From positions 1-64,000 of the forward strand of contig JAMPFK010000005.1 in NCBI GenBank assembly GCA_023664485.1: a stretch of DNA of 64,000 nt, in the 5' to 3' direction. The position numbers and the translations under genes are program-made. This document shows, one piece after another, positions 51,644 to 60,146 of this stretch (its first letter is position 1; every line of letters starts with the position of its first letter). This DNA comes from Bacteroides fragilis. Lineage in GTDB: Bacteria; Bacillota; Clostridia; Lachnospirales; Lachnospiraceae. The notes below the pieces were generated by a model. That model saw only the letters and a program-made list of their open reading frames with translations, was not told where the DNA came from and searched no databases.

Positions 51644-53845
51644 ATGGCAGAAGAATTTAGTACAGACGGTATGTTGGATATGTACCTGTTCGAGAACGGC
51701 CAGCTGTTAGAGCAGCTGCAGGATATGGTCCTCGAACAGAAAGATGCGGATTGCTTTGATGAAGACAGTATCAATGAAATTTTCAGAACCATGCATACCA
51801 TTAAAGGCTCTTCTGGTATCATGATGTTCGACGAGATAACGGCTGTATCGCATAAGCTGGAGGATGTTTTTTACTTTTTAAGAGAATCCCATCCTGAAAA
51901 TGTTCCTCATCTGGAACTTGTGGACCATGTGCTGGAAGTGGCCGATTTCATCTCGAATGAAATGGAAAAGATACGGAACGGCGACCCGGTGGACGGTCAG
52001 GCCGGAGAGATTGTCGCGACGCTGGATGAATTTCTGGAGAAGATCAAAGGCGGCGACGGCGGAAAAGGCAAAAAGAAAAAAGGCGCGGCAGTTCCCGAAA
52101 ATAAACACGAGGAGCCAAAACAGTTCTATATTGCGCCGATGGCGACCAGCGCCAGCCATTTTTATAAGATTTATGTTTCTTTTTTCCCGGAAACAGAGAT
52201 GGCGAACGTGCACGCTTACAAAATCGTGTACGCTTTAAAGGAAATTGCGGAGGATCTGTTGTATTCTCCCGAGGATATTATTTCGGATGCGGACGCTGCG
52301 GAGACGATTATCAAGGACGGTTTCAAGATCCTTCTGCAGGCGCAGGCAGGCGAAGAGGAAATCCGCAAGATCGTCGGCGTCGGATATGATATCGAGAAGG
52401 TCGATATTTATGAATGTAAGGCGGAGGAGTTCTTGCAGGGCTTCGATTTCAGCGAGCAGGATCTCATAGCGGCATCGGCGCCGACGCCGCTGATCGATCT
52501 GGAATCCAGCGTGGAAGAAATCGATTCCAGGACGCAGGCGGCCGGAGAAGAAGCGGCAAAGGAAGAGAAAAAAACGGAGAAACCCGCGAAGCCTGCGATT
52601 GCGCCCGGTGATTTCGTTATCAAATCCAAGGAACCCGGAAAGCAGAAGAAACTGGCGAAAGATAAGCCGAAAGGCGAGAAGGCGTCCTTTATCAGCGTGA
52701 ATGTCAGCAAGATGGATCAGCTGATGGAACTGATCGGGGAACTCGTTATTTCCGAGTCGGTCGTGCTTCAGAATTCCGATTTGAAGGTGCCGGGGCTGAA
52801 CCTTGATAATTTCAATAAGGCGGCGGCGCAGCTTTCCAAAATATCGACAGATTTACAGAATGTCATTATGTCCATGCGGATGGTGCCGCTTACGAATACC
52901 TTCCAGAAGATGAACCGTATCGTCTTCGACGTATCGAGAAAGCTCGGCAAGGATATCGAGTTCGTTATGGTCGGCGACCAGACGGAAGTGGACAAAAATA
53001 TCATCGAACATATTTCGGATCCGTTGATGCACATCGTCAGAAATTCTGTGGATCATGGCATCGAGACGAAAGAAGAACGGCTTGACAGCGGAAAGCCGGA
53101 GAAAGGTAAAGTGACCTTATCCGCGAAGACCGAAGCAGGCAAGGTGTGGATCAGCGTAGAGGACGACGGCGGCGGCCTCGACAGAGACAAGATCATGGCG
53201 AAGGCGAGAAAACAGGGATTGTTAGATGACGGCAGACCCGACAGCGCTTATACGGATAAAGAGGTATTCCAGTTTATCACGCTTCCCGGTTTTTCGACGA
53301 ACGAGGTCGTTACGGAATATTCGGGCAGAGGCGTCGGTATGGACGTCGTCGTTCAGAATATTCAGGCGATCGGCGGTTCTCTGGAAATCGAAAGCAAAAA
53401 GGGCTTCGGGACGATTATGAGCCTGAAAATACCACTGACGCTCGCGATCATCGACGGCATCGTCATGGAGACAGGCCAGTCATCCTTCGTTATGGAGACA
53501 GGCGCGATCAAGGAATTTGTGCGTGTGAAGGAGGATATGATGATTCATGAACCGAACGGCGATGAGTACATCATGATCCGCGGCGAGTGTTTCCCGGTTC
53601 TCAGGCTCGGCCAGTGGTATGGGCTGAAAGAATATAAAGAATCTGTAGAAGAGGGGGTTATGTTGATTCTTGAAGTGGAAGATAAAAAAGTATGTCTTCT
53701 CGTCGATAAGCTGATCGGCGAACAGGAAATCGTCGTAAAACCGATCCCTTCTTATATCAAGAAGGTCAAAGGCTTATCCGGCTGTACGCAGCTGGGCGAC
53801 GGAAGCATCGCTTTGATATTGGACGCTCCGGGATTGATAGAATAA
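51644..53845 (+). CDS. cheA: Chemotaxis histidine kinase CheA
   Basis: A 733-residue kinase with GGAAAGGAG before the ATG. P1: phospho-His51 in RTMHTIKGSSGI. A second domain (about 160-280) corresponds to the P2 response-regulator-binding region, followed by an acidic/basic linker (about 285-345). P3 dimerisation begins at VNVSKMDQLMELIGELVI. P4 ATPase: HIVRNSVDHGIE (N-box), EDDGGGLDRDK and GRGVGMDVV. The P5 CheW-like domain covers about 600-733. All modules are in standard order and no key residue is missing. It autophosphorylates in complex with receptors and CheW and passes phosphate to CheY, CheB and probably the neighbouring receiver proteins. Confidence 0.96.
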   Translation: MAEEFSTDGMLDMYLFENGQLLEQLQDMVLEQKDADCFDEDSINEIFRTMHTIKGSSGIMMFDEITAVSHKLEDVFYFLRESHPENVPHLELVDHVLEVADFISNEMEKIRNGDPVDGQAGEIVATLDEFLEKIKGGDGGKGKKKKGAAVPENKHEEPKQFYIAPMATSASHFYKIYVSFFPETEMANVHAYKIVYALKEIAEDLLYSPEDIISDADAAETIIKDGFKILLQAQAGEEEIRKIVGVGYDIEKVDIYECKAEEFLQGFDFSEQDLIAASAPTPLIDLESSVEEIDSRTQAAGEEAAKEEKKTEKPAKPAIAPGDFVIKSKEPGKQKKLAKDKPKGEKASFISVNVSKMDQLMELIGELVISESVVLQNSDLKVPGLNLDNFNKAAAQLSKISTDLQNVIMSMRMVPLTNTFQKMNRIVFDVSRKLGKDIEFVMVGDQTEVDKNIIEHISDPLMHIVRNSVDHGIETKEERLDSGKPEKGKVTLSAKTEAGKVWISVEDDGGGLDRDKIMAKARKQGLLDDGRPDSAYTDKEVFQFITLPGFSTNEVVTEYSGRGVGMDVVVQNIQAIGGSLEIESKKGFGTIMSLKIPLTLAIIDGIVMETGQSSFVMETGAIKEFVRVKEDMMIHEPNGDEYIMIRGECFPVLRLGQWYGLKEYKESVEEGVMLILEVEDKKVCLLVDKLIGEQEIVVKPIPSYIKKVKGLSGCTQLGDGSIALILDAPGLIE

Positions 53846-53870
53846 ATAAACAGAAAGGAACGGATATTGC

Positions 53871-54410
53871 ATGGAGAATATGAGCGAATTGAAAAGGCAG
53901 GTAGACGGCGCCGGTTCCAACGGACACGATACGCAAAAGGGAAAGTACATGACCTTTAAGTCCGGAAACGAGTATTTCGGGCTGGAAATCCAGTATGTAA
54001 ATGAAATCATCCAGCTTCAGGCGATTACAGCGATTCCTGAGACAGAGGATTATATCAAGGGCCTGATCAACCTGAGAGGTAAGGTCATCCCGGTCGTTGA
54101 CGTCCGTCTGCGGTTCAAGCAGGAACCGTTTGAGTATAATGACAGGACCTGTATCATTGTCATTAATGTGAAGTCTATGATGGTTGGGCTGATCGTCGAG
54201 AAAATAGCGGAGGTCGTTGAAATCAAAGAAGATAACATTCTGCCGCCTCCGAGCGTCGGCCGGACCGATAAGGTACAGAACAAATATGTTTATGGCATCG
54301 GCAAAGTCGGCGATACGGTTAAACTTCTGTTAGACCCCGATAAGCTGTTGAACGACCAGGATCTGACAGTTGTGGAACAGGCAAGTGAAATGAATATTGA
54401 TGAAGAATGA
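53871..54410 (+). CDS. cheW: Chemotaxis coupling protein CheW
   Basis: A 179-residue protein with AGAAAGGAAC upstream. After a ~22-residue polar N-terminal tail comes the CheW beta-barrel domain: YMTFKSGNEYFGLEIQYVNE, ITAIPETEDYIKGLINLRGK, VIPVVDVRLRF and GLIVEKIAEVVEI. It links chemoreceptors to CheA. It lies 25 nt after cheA and 12 nt before a chemoreceptor gene, so the receptor, coupling protein and kinase are probably made together. Confidence 0.95.
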   Translation: MENMSELKRQVDGAGSNGHDTQKGKYMTFKSGNEYFGLEIQYVNEIIQLQAITAIPETEDYIKGLINLRGKVIPVVDVRLRFKQEPFEYNDRTCIIVINVKSMMVGLIVEKIAEVVEIKEDNILPPPSVGRTDKVQNKYVYGIGKVGDTVKLLLDPDKLLNDQDLTVVEQASEMNIDEE

Positions 54411-54422
54411 GAGGTATGAGAG

Positions 54423-56027
54423 ATGAAAAACATGAAGATAAGAACAAAATTGATTTTAGGCTTTTCGATTCCTGTTATACTTACGATTATCAATGTACTG
54501 ATTGGAGTATTTGTTACGGACAAAGCCGTCGATGCGGTCAGATTAATGAATGAGAACAGCGCGGCACAGGTTACGGGCGGCCTGCAGCAGTTAGTGGATT
54601 CCGTCAGCGCAATGGAAGAAGAGACCACCGTGGAAATTGAAGCCGAACTGGATAAGATGGACGGCGTTAATGCAGATGAACTCAACAGAATTATAGCGCT
54701 TATCGATGAAGATAAGGACGGAAGAATCGAAACGCTGCAAAGTTACAGCGATCAGCTGGGCGGATTCGTTGAGAGCAACAACAGCGACAGCATCACGACA
54801 CTGGAAAGCACGATGGGTATGTCGAACTGGGTCAGCATAGGGCTTTTAATTGTTTCCGTTGCCATTACACTGTTTATTTCAACGGCGTTGATTAAAGTAA
54901 TCGCACGTTCCGTAAAACAGCTTTCCGACGCTGCACAGAATATTGCGATCGGACGCGTTAATAATATCGAGCTGACGAAGTATAATAACGATGAATTTGG
55001 CGAGCTGGTTGACGAGTATACGAAGGTAATCGACAATATCAAATATCAGTCGAACATTGCGGAAGAAGTGGCAAACGGCAACCTGACAGTCAATGTAAAA
55101 CCGTCGTCGCCCGACGATATGCTCGGCAACTCCTTAAAGAAACTGGTAGAGGATAACCTTCATGCGCTGGGCAACATCTCCGAGGCAGGTTCCCAGGTAA
55201 CGATCAGCTCCTCACAGGTAGCGAGTGCAAGCCAGGCGCTGGCACAGGGCTCAACACAGCAGGCAAGCGCGATTCAGCAGATTACGGCATCTATCGATGA
55301 AATTGCCGATAAGACCAAACAGAACGCAGAGCAGGCGAATGAAGCGGCATCTCTCGTTGCGAGAGCGATCGAAGACGTACAGCGCGGCAACAGGCAGATG
55401 CAGGATACGATGGCGGCGATGCAGGATATCAACAAGTCTTCCGAAAATATCTCCAAGATCATCAAGACAATCGACGATATCGCATTCCAGACCAATATTC
55501 TTGCGCTGAATGCGGCGGTAGAGGCGGCAAGAGCGGGCGAAGCCGGCAAAGGCTTTGCGGTCGTAGCGGAAGAAGTAAGAAGCCTCGCGGCGAAGAGTGC
55601 GGCTGCGTCGGCGGAGACGGCAGAACTGATCGAAGATTCTATCGAGAAGGTAAGTTCCGGTTCCAGAATCGTGGACGATACTTCCAAGGCAATGGAAGAG
55701 ATTACGAGAGTGGTTCAGGACAGCGAGATGATCATCAACGGTATCGCAGAGTCTTCCAATTATCAGGCGACAGCGGTTGCGCAGATCGAGCAGGCGATTA
55801 CGCAGGTATCCCAGGTCGTACAGACCAACTCCGCTACAAGCGAGGAGTGTGCGGCAGCCAGCGAAGAACTGTCCAATCAGGCGTCCAGAATGCGGGAGAT
55901 GCTCTCTATCTACAATCTTGGTTCGGGCAGCGGCTCATCTTCCTATGGCGGCGGTTCCTATTCCTCTTCTTCATCGGGAATGAACGAGCAGGTCATTTCT
56001 CTTGGGGATGACTTCGGGAAGTATTGA
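54423..56027 (+). CDS. Methyl-accepting chemotaxis protein with EF-hand-like ectodomain loop
   Basis: A 534-residue receptor in the che operon. TM1 lies at about 9-32 and TM2 at about 138-160; the small ectodomain between them is acidic and holds ALIDEDKDGRIETLQ, in which residues 95-106 fit the EF-hand loop DxDxDGxIxxx(E) except for Gln at position 12. HAMP and a long coiled coil with the canonical tip FQTNILALNAAVEAARAG follow, in the conventional arrangement. A Gly/Ser/Tyr-rich tail (about 499-515) leads to the final residues. Position and standard signalling domain make it the cognate receptor of this CheA-CheW. Ca2+ sensing is inferred only. Confidence 0.93.
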   Translation: MKNMKIRTKLILGFSIPVILTIINVLIGVFVTDKAVDAVRLMNENSAAQVTGGLQQLVDSVSAMEEETTVEIEAELDKMDGVNADELNRIIALIDEDKDGRIETLQSYSDQLGGFVESNNSDSITTLESTMGMSNWVSIGLLIVSVAITLFISTALIKVIARSVKQLSDAAQNIAIGRVNNIELTKYNNDEFGELVDEYTKVIDNIKYQSNIAEEVANGNLTVNVKPSSPDDMLGNSLKKLVEDNLHALGNISEAGSQVTISSSQVASASQALAQGSTQQASAIQQITASIDEIADKTKQNAEQANEAASLVARAIEDVQRGNRQMQDTMAAMQDINKSSENISKIIKTIDDIAFQTNILALNAAVEAARAGEAGKGFAVVAEEVRSLAAKSAAASAETAELIEDSIEKVSSGSRIVDDTSKAMEEITRVVQDSEMIINGIAESSNYQATAVAQIEQAITQVSQVVQTNSATSEECAAASEELSNQASRMREMLSIYNLGSGSGSSSYGGGSYSSSSSGMNEQVISLGDDFGKY

Positions 56028-56064
56028 TCATTAAGAAAACAACGGGGAAATAAATAAAGAAGGA

Positions 56065-56098
56065 TTCCGGCACAGGAAAGAAAGTTTCTGTGCCGGAA
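56065..56098 (+). terminator. Hairpin at the end of the che operon
   Basis: TTCCGGCACAGGAAA (56065-56079) pairs with TTTCTGTGCCGGAA (56085-56098), with one bulged G and a 5-nt loop. The following CTTGTAATTTC is only moderately T-rich, so termination is likely but perhaps incomplete. Confidence 0.6.
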
Positions 56099-56170
56099 CT
56101 TGTAATTTCAGAAAAAACATAGTAATATGAGAAAGGAACAAAAGTAAAAAAGAAAAAGGGGGAAATTTTC

Positions 56171-56530
56171 ATGACTTTGTTCGAGGAGCTGAAGGAACTG
56201 GGCGTCGATGTTGACGGCGGTTTGAAACGGATCAACGGGAACGAGAAGTTATATACGAAATTGCTGGGTTCTTTCATAAAATCAATTAATACCTATCATG
56301 TCGAAGCGGACTTTGACGGCACGGACTATAACGAGACGATAGAGAAGGCGCATGCGATAAAAGGCATCTCCGGGAATCTGTCCATAACGCCTGTTTACGA
56401 GGCCTATACCAAAATCGTCGATTTACTTAGAACTGGAAAACCGGAAGAAGCGAGGCCGATCCTGGAACAGATTCTCCCGGTGCAGGACGAGATCATTGCC
56501 TGTATCGGAAAACATAGTGAAATCGGATAA
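56171..56530 (+). CDS. Stand-alone Hpt phosphotransfer protein
   Basis: A 119-residue helical protein with AAAGGGGGAAA upstream. The Hpt signature is EKAHAIKGISGNLSI with the phospho-His in HxxKG context, followed by a helix bundle ending in an acidic helix. Hpt proteins shuttle phosphate between receiver domains. The nearest hybrid kinase with a receiver is at 38440, and several receivers lie just upstream, so it could connect these proteins. It follows the chemoreceptor after a hairpin, 143 nt away. Confidence 0.85.
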   Translation: MTLFEELKELGVDVDGGLKRINGNEKLYTKLLGSFIKSINTYHVEADFDGTDYNETIEKAHAIKGISGNLSITPVYEAYTKIVDLLRTGKPEEARPILEQILPVQDEIIACIGKHSEIG

Positions 56531-56623
56531 ACGGATCCGTTTCTGAATGAATGGAGAAACAGGTAAAATGGACAGGAAGACCATTCGTTTATTGGGAAGC
56601 AAAAATAATGAGGGAGAGAACGA

Positions 56624-57886
56624 ATGAAGAACAGGATAATCACCGCATTGCTGATCACAGCGATGTTGTCCGGCCTGACGGCATGCGGCGGTAAGGAGCC
56701 GAGCGCATCTGATTTAACGACGAACAGGAAACGGGTGGCGGATATGGAGGATGCCGCAGCAGCCGATGGGGATGAAACGGGAGAAGAAGCTGAGGAAGTA
56801 CAGGAACCGGAGGAAGCGGCAAAGACAGTGGACGGTGTTGTGTTTGGTTCCGACGAGGCAAAGGGATACGACGGTTTCGAGTATCTGATGGAAGAACTGG
56901 TTTCAACATCCAATACGAAATCAGGCGATAAAAAGACCGTGTCCGTTTTCGTGCCGGACGGGGATTATCCGAGCGTTTCCGGCTCCTATGCGACGAGCGA
57001 ACGCATGGGTGTTGTCGTGGATGTGGATATAGACCCGTATCTCCAATATAATGCGGCGGACTATACGGCGGGCGAAAATCTGGAAGCTTATGTAGAGGAT
57101 GAAATGTCCTATTCCTCGTATCTTTATGGAGTCGATATCGGCGAAGTTGAGGAAATCGGAGAAGATGCCGCGATGTGCGTCGTTACCTATATGCAGTTCG
57201 ATTCCTATGACAGCAGCTATTCGCCGTATTATCAGGTCTTTTGTCTGAAAGAGCTGGGTGATAATGTCATGGGGCTCGTGGATATCTGCATTATAGCGGA
57301 TGAAACGACGGGCAGGACGAAAGATATGATAGCGGAATTATCCTCTTTTTATCAGGTCGATATCGGCTGGGATAATTCTTTTGCAGAGGCAAAGCGGACA
57401 GAATTTGAAAACAGCGACGAATATAACGCGGATGCTTTCAATCTGGGCTATATGACATTCGAGCTGCCGGAGGGCTGGGAAAAGGATGAGGACGAAAGCT
57501 CCTACAGCGAGGCGGTTTTTGCGCCGAACGGAGACGCGATAGGAGAATACGGCTATATTTCGATCGAAGAGGACTATGCGGACGACGAGGGCGTGATCGA
57601 TGAAATGTTATCCGATCTGGAATATACGCAAAGCTATTTTGAAGAGGTGCTCGGCGAGGATGTGACGGATCTCGTGATAGACGATGCGGGAGAGACTTTC
57701 TTAGGCAGAACGCTCATGATGGAAATGAAGGCCGATGGCGATACCGGCATTTTCTATATCGCGCAGAACGGCTATTCACAGTATGCGGTCTATGCGGTCG
57801 TCTGGGCAGAAGAAGGTGAAGAGGCGGAAGAGAATGTAAGAGCGGCGCTGGATATGCTCTTCGAGACGGGACAATTAAAAGAATAG
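56624..57886 (+). CDS. Acidic lipoprotein of unknown function
   Basis: A 420-residue protein with GGGAGAGAACG before the ATG. It has a lipoprotein signal with lipobox LTAC (Cys21), followed by an acidic linker (about 40-68; ETGEEAEEVQEPEEAA). The rest contains two similar-looking beta/alpha halves, each with an aromatic-rich strand (YMQFDSYDSSYSPYYQVF and YMTFELPEGWEKDEDESSY) and a C-terminal helix. It is extremely acidic and should sit on the outer face of the membrane. No family is recognised. Confidence 0.8.
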   Translation: MKNRIITALLITAMLSGLTACGGKEPSASDLTTNRKRVADMEDAAAADGDETGEEAEEVQEPEEAAKTVDGVVFGSDEAKGYDGFEYLMEELVSTSNTKSGDKKTVSVFVPDGDYPSVSGSYATSERMGVVVDVDIDPYLQYNAADYTAGENLEAYVEDEMSYSSYLYGVDIGEVEEIGEDAAMCVVTYMQFDSYDSSYSPYYQVFCLKELGDNVMGLVDICIIADETTGRTKDMIAELSSFYQVDIGWDNSFAEAKRTEFENSDEYNADAFNLGYMTFELPEGWEKDEDESSYSEAVFAPNGDAIGEYGYISIEEDYADDEGVIDEMLSDLEYTQSYFEEVLGEDVTDLVIDDAGETFLGRTLMMEMKADGDTGIFYIAQNGYSQYAVYAVVWAEEGEEAEENVRAALDMLFETGQLKE

Positions 57887-57911
57887 TCAGAAGAAGCGGT
57901 CATCGACCGGA

Positions 57912-57951
57912 AAGAATGCCAGTTTCCGATGAAGCGGGAACTGGCATTCTT
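57912..57951 (+). terminator. Long terminator-like hairpin after the lipoprotein gene
   Basis: AAGAATGCCAGTTTCC (57912-57927) pairs over 16 bp, with one wobble, with GGGAACTGGCATTCTT (57936-57951), loop 8 nt. A short T-containing tail follows. It shares the GAATGCC/GGCATTC core with hairpins at 58847 and 62797. Its position argues that the downstream gene starts at 57983, not at the ATG inside the loop. Confidence 0.65.
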
Positions 57952-57982
57952 CGCACATGGAGAGGGGTTTTTAAGAAAAATC

Positions 57983-58729
57983 ATGAAGAAAGAGTTTTTC
58001 TGCATTTTATGCAGTCTGTTCTGCTTCGTTTACTGCTTTGTGATCTACAGCATCAGGTCAGGGACCCGTTTCTATCTGGTATGGGGGCTGGGCGGATGCT
58101 CTTTTCTGGGGCTTACGGTCTTTCTGCATTTTCATATGTGGTCAGGGCTGCCGCACGGTCTGCAGAAGGTCATCGCAGCCGCGCTCGTATGCGGGATTTT
58201 CGCGTTCATTATCGTGGAGGGCTGTATTATCAGCGGTTATCGTGCCAAAGGGGAAGAAAATCTGGATTATCTCATCGTGCTCGGCGCGCAGGTGAAGGAA
58301 AAGGGGCCTTCCGCCGCCTTGAAATTCCGGCTGGATACGGCTTATGACTATCTGGTGGAAAATGAAAATACGATCTGTATCGTTTCCGGCGGACAGGGGG
58401 CGAACGAGCCGTGCAGCGAAGCGCAGGGAATGTATGGTTATCTGGTGGAAAAAGGAATTGCGCGGGAACGGATCATCATGGAGGACAAATCGACGGATAC
58501 CTCGGAAAATATCGCTTTCAGTTCGGCTTTCCTGGATATGGAAACAGACCGCGTTGGAATCGTGACGAATAACTTTCATGTTTTCAGAGGGGTCCGCCTC
58601 GCGAGGCATCAGGGGATTCAGAATGTCTGCGGAATCGCTGCGCCCGCTGACATCTGTTTTCAGCCAAACAATATGGTGCGGGAGTTTTTCGGCATCGTGA
58701 AGGACCTGCTCTGCGGAAATCTGATTTAG
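57983..58729 (+). CDS. DUF218 (YdcF/ElyC/SanA-like) membrane protein
   Basis: A 248-residue protein. ATG 57983 is preferred because GGAGAGGGG precedes it and the earlier in-frame ATG (57929) lies in a hairpin loop. Two or three N-terminal hydrophobic helices (about 5-85) are followed by the DUF218 domain: YLIVLGAQVKEKGPSAALK, ICIVSGGQGANEPCSEAQGM, EDKSTDTSENIAFS and VTNNFHVFRGVRLAR. E. coli members (SanA, ElyC) affect envelope integrity and cell-wall precursor metabolism; the biochemical reaction remains unclear. The next gene has its own promoter just after the stop. Confidence 0.88.
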   Translation: MKKEFFCILCSLFCFVYCFVIYSIRSGTRFYLVWGLGGCSFLGLTVFLHFHMWSGLPHGLQKVIAAALVCGIFAFIIVEGCIISGYRAKGEENLDYLIVLGAQVKEKGPSAALKFRLDTAYDYLVENENTICIVSGGQGANEPCSEAQGMYGYLVEKGIARERIIMEDKSTDTSENIAFSSAFLDMETDRVGIVTNNFHVFRGVRLARHQGIQNVCGIAAPADICFQPNNMVREFFGIVKDLLCGNLI

Positions 58730-58732
58730 CCG

Positions 58733-58761
58733 TTGGCGGGAATCGCGTAATATGGTAAAAT
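58733..58761 (+). promoter_or_regulatory. Sigma-A promoter of the TPR lipoprotein gene
   Basis: TTGGCG (58733-58738), 17-nt spacer, TAAAAT (58756-58761). Transcription would start about 175 nt before the start codon, giving a long structured leader. Confidence 0.6.
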
Positions 58762-58770
58762 AGTGTGAGA

Positions 58771-58874
58771 AGAACTTCTAAAGCTCATGCCAATGGGCAT
58801 TTCGCCAGGAAGTTCTACGATTCGCTTCGCGAATCTTTCTCGCACTGGAGAATGCCAAAGATGCGGCATTCTCC
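58771..58874 (+). promoter_or_regulatory. Structured 5' leader with three consecutive hairpins
   Basis: Hairpin A: AGAACTTC (58771-58778) with GAAGTTCT (58809-58816), enclosing ATGCC-AATG-GGCAT. Hairpin B: GATTCGC-TTC-GCGAATC (58819-58835). Hairpin C: GGAGAATGCC (58847-58856) with GGCATTCTCC (58865-58874), perfect. They lie between the promoter and the TPR lipoprotein gene. A regulatory leader or a small RNA is possible. No known riboswitch class is recognised. Confidence 0.55.
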
Positions 58875-58943
58875 GCACAGATTTGAGATTTTGCAGAGCG
58901 GAATCAGTGGCGGGTAAAATGATACAAGAGGGAAATGACCGAT

Positions 58944-59987
58944 ATGGGGAAAACAGGATTCATAACATTGCTCGTCATCGTGCTGCTTATATGTGCGGGA
59001 TGCGCTGCGGAAGAGAAAACCGATAATATCAGCGAGGGTATGGCCGCGGTTCAGAATCTGCAGTACGAAGCGGCTCTCCGGTATTTTGAGGCTGCGTTAG
59101 AGGCGGGCGAGAACGAAAGACAGCTCTGCCGCGGAATGGGGCTTGCCTATATGGGGCTCTCGCAGTACGAAAACGCCATCGTTTACCTGGAAAGGGCATT
59201 GCAGCTGAGCGACGGAAGGCCGGAAGATATGGATTACGATATTAATTATTATCTGGCGACGGCCTATTTCAGGAACGGGCAGGCGGAAGACGCGGTCAGC
59301 TCCTATGACGCCATTCTGGCCCTGCGGCCTAAAGAAGTGGAGGCTTATTATCTGCGCGGCTGTGTGAAACTGTACAACGGTGATTTTGAAGGAGCCAAAC
59401 CGGATTTTGACCAGGCAGTTTCCATGGATGCACAGAACTACGACCGGCTGATTCAAATCTATATTGCGCTGGTCGATAACGGCTATAAGGACGCCGGCAA
59501 AGAATATTTTGCGCAGGTCATAGCGGACAATGAAAAATCGATTTCCGATTATGATATGGGCCGCATCTATTATTATCTGGAAGATTACGAAAATGCGAAA
59601 AATTATCTTTCCAGGGTAAAGATTTCCGCAAATTACGAAGCGTCCCTGTATCTTGGGAGGACCTATGAGGCGTTGGGAGATTATAACTACGCTTCCAGCA
59701 TCTATAACGATTATACGCTGAATGACCAGAGCCAGCCGGAAATCTATAACCAGCTCGGCCTGTGCCGGATGCAGATGGGAGAATACGAACTGGCGCTGAT
59801 GGCGTTCCAGTCTGCAATGAATATCGAGGGGAATGATATGATGCAGACCCTCAAATTTAATGAAATCGCCGCTTATGAGTATATGAAGGACTACAAAACG
59901 GCGGCAGCTCTGATGAATGATTATCTGAAATCCTATCCTGACGATGCCGCGGCGCAGCGGGAGTATCAGTTCTTAAAGACCAGATAG
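58944..59987 (+). CDS. TPR-repeat lipoprotein
   Basis: A 347-residue protein. ATG 58944 is preferred; the in-frame ATG at 58935 lies only about 2 nt after AAGAGGG. The lipoprotein signal ends at Cys20 in LICAGC. About eight TPR units follow (YEAALRYFEAALEAG, YENAIVYLERALQL, AEDAVSSYDAILAL, FEGAKPDFDQAVSM, YENAKNYLSRVKIS, YNYASSIYNDYTLN, YELALMAFQSAMNI). TPR lipoproteins act as scaffolds for envelope complexes. Its partner is unknown; the adjacent DUF218 protein is a candidate by location. Confidence 0.9.
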   Translation: MGKTGFITLLVIVLLICAGCAAEEKTDNISEGMAAVQNLQYEAALRYFEAALEAGENERQLCRGMGLAYMGLSQYENAIVYLERALQLSDGRPEDMDYDINYYLATAYFRNGQAEDAVSSYDAILALRPKEVEAYYLRGCVKLYNGDFEGAKPDFDQAVSMDAQNYDRLIQIYIALVDNGYKDAGKEYFAQVIADNEKSISDYDMGRIYYYLEDYENAKNYLSRVKISANYEASLYLGRTYEALGDYNYASSIYNDYTLNDQSQPEIYNQLGLCRMQMGEYELALMAFQSAMNIEGNDMMQTLKFNEIAAYEYMKDYKTAAALMNDYLKSYPDDAAAQREYQFLKTR

Positions 59988-59992
59988 GCTCC

Positions 59993-60017
59993 GCGCCGCC
60001 TGCAGGCCGTGCGGCGC
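59993..60017 (+). terminator. GC-rich hairpin after the TPR lipoprotein gene
   Basis: GCGCCGC (59993-59999) pairs with GCGGCGC (60011-60017), starting 6 nt after the stop. The following sequence is not a clear T-run, so intrinsic termination is uncertain. Confidence 0.45.
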
Positions 60018-60029
60018 GCAGGTTATTGA

Positions 60030-60058
60030 TTGACAGGGATTATATGCAATGGTACTAT
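60030..60058 (+). promoter_or_regulatory. Sigma-A promoter of the Nudix-like gene
   Basis: TTGACA (60030-60035), 17-nt spacer, TACTAT (60053-60058), located about 90 nt before the gene at 60147. It may also serve pyrF downstream. Confidence 0.7.
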
Positions 60059-60146
60059 ATCCAGTAGGATTTGATGTAAGAAGCTGATTATCTGGAAATC
60101 TGATTTCCGCATCCGGGGCGGTGCGGGGAAAGGCATGGTATGAGAT

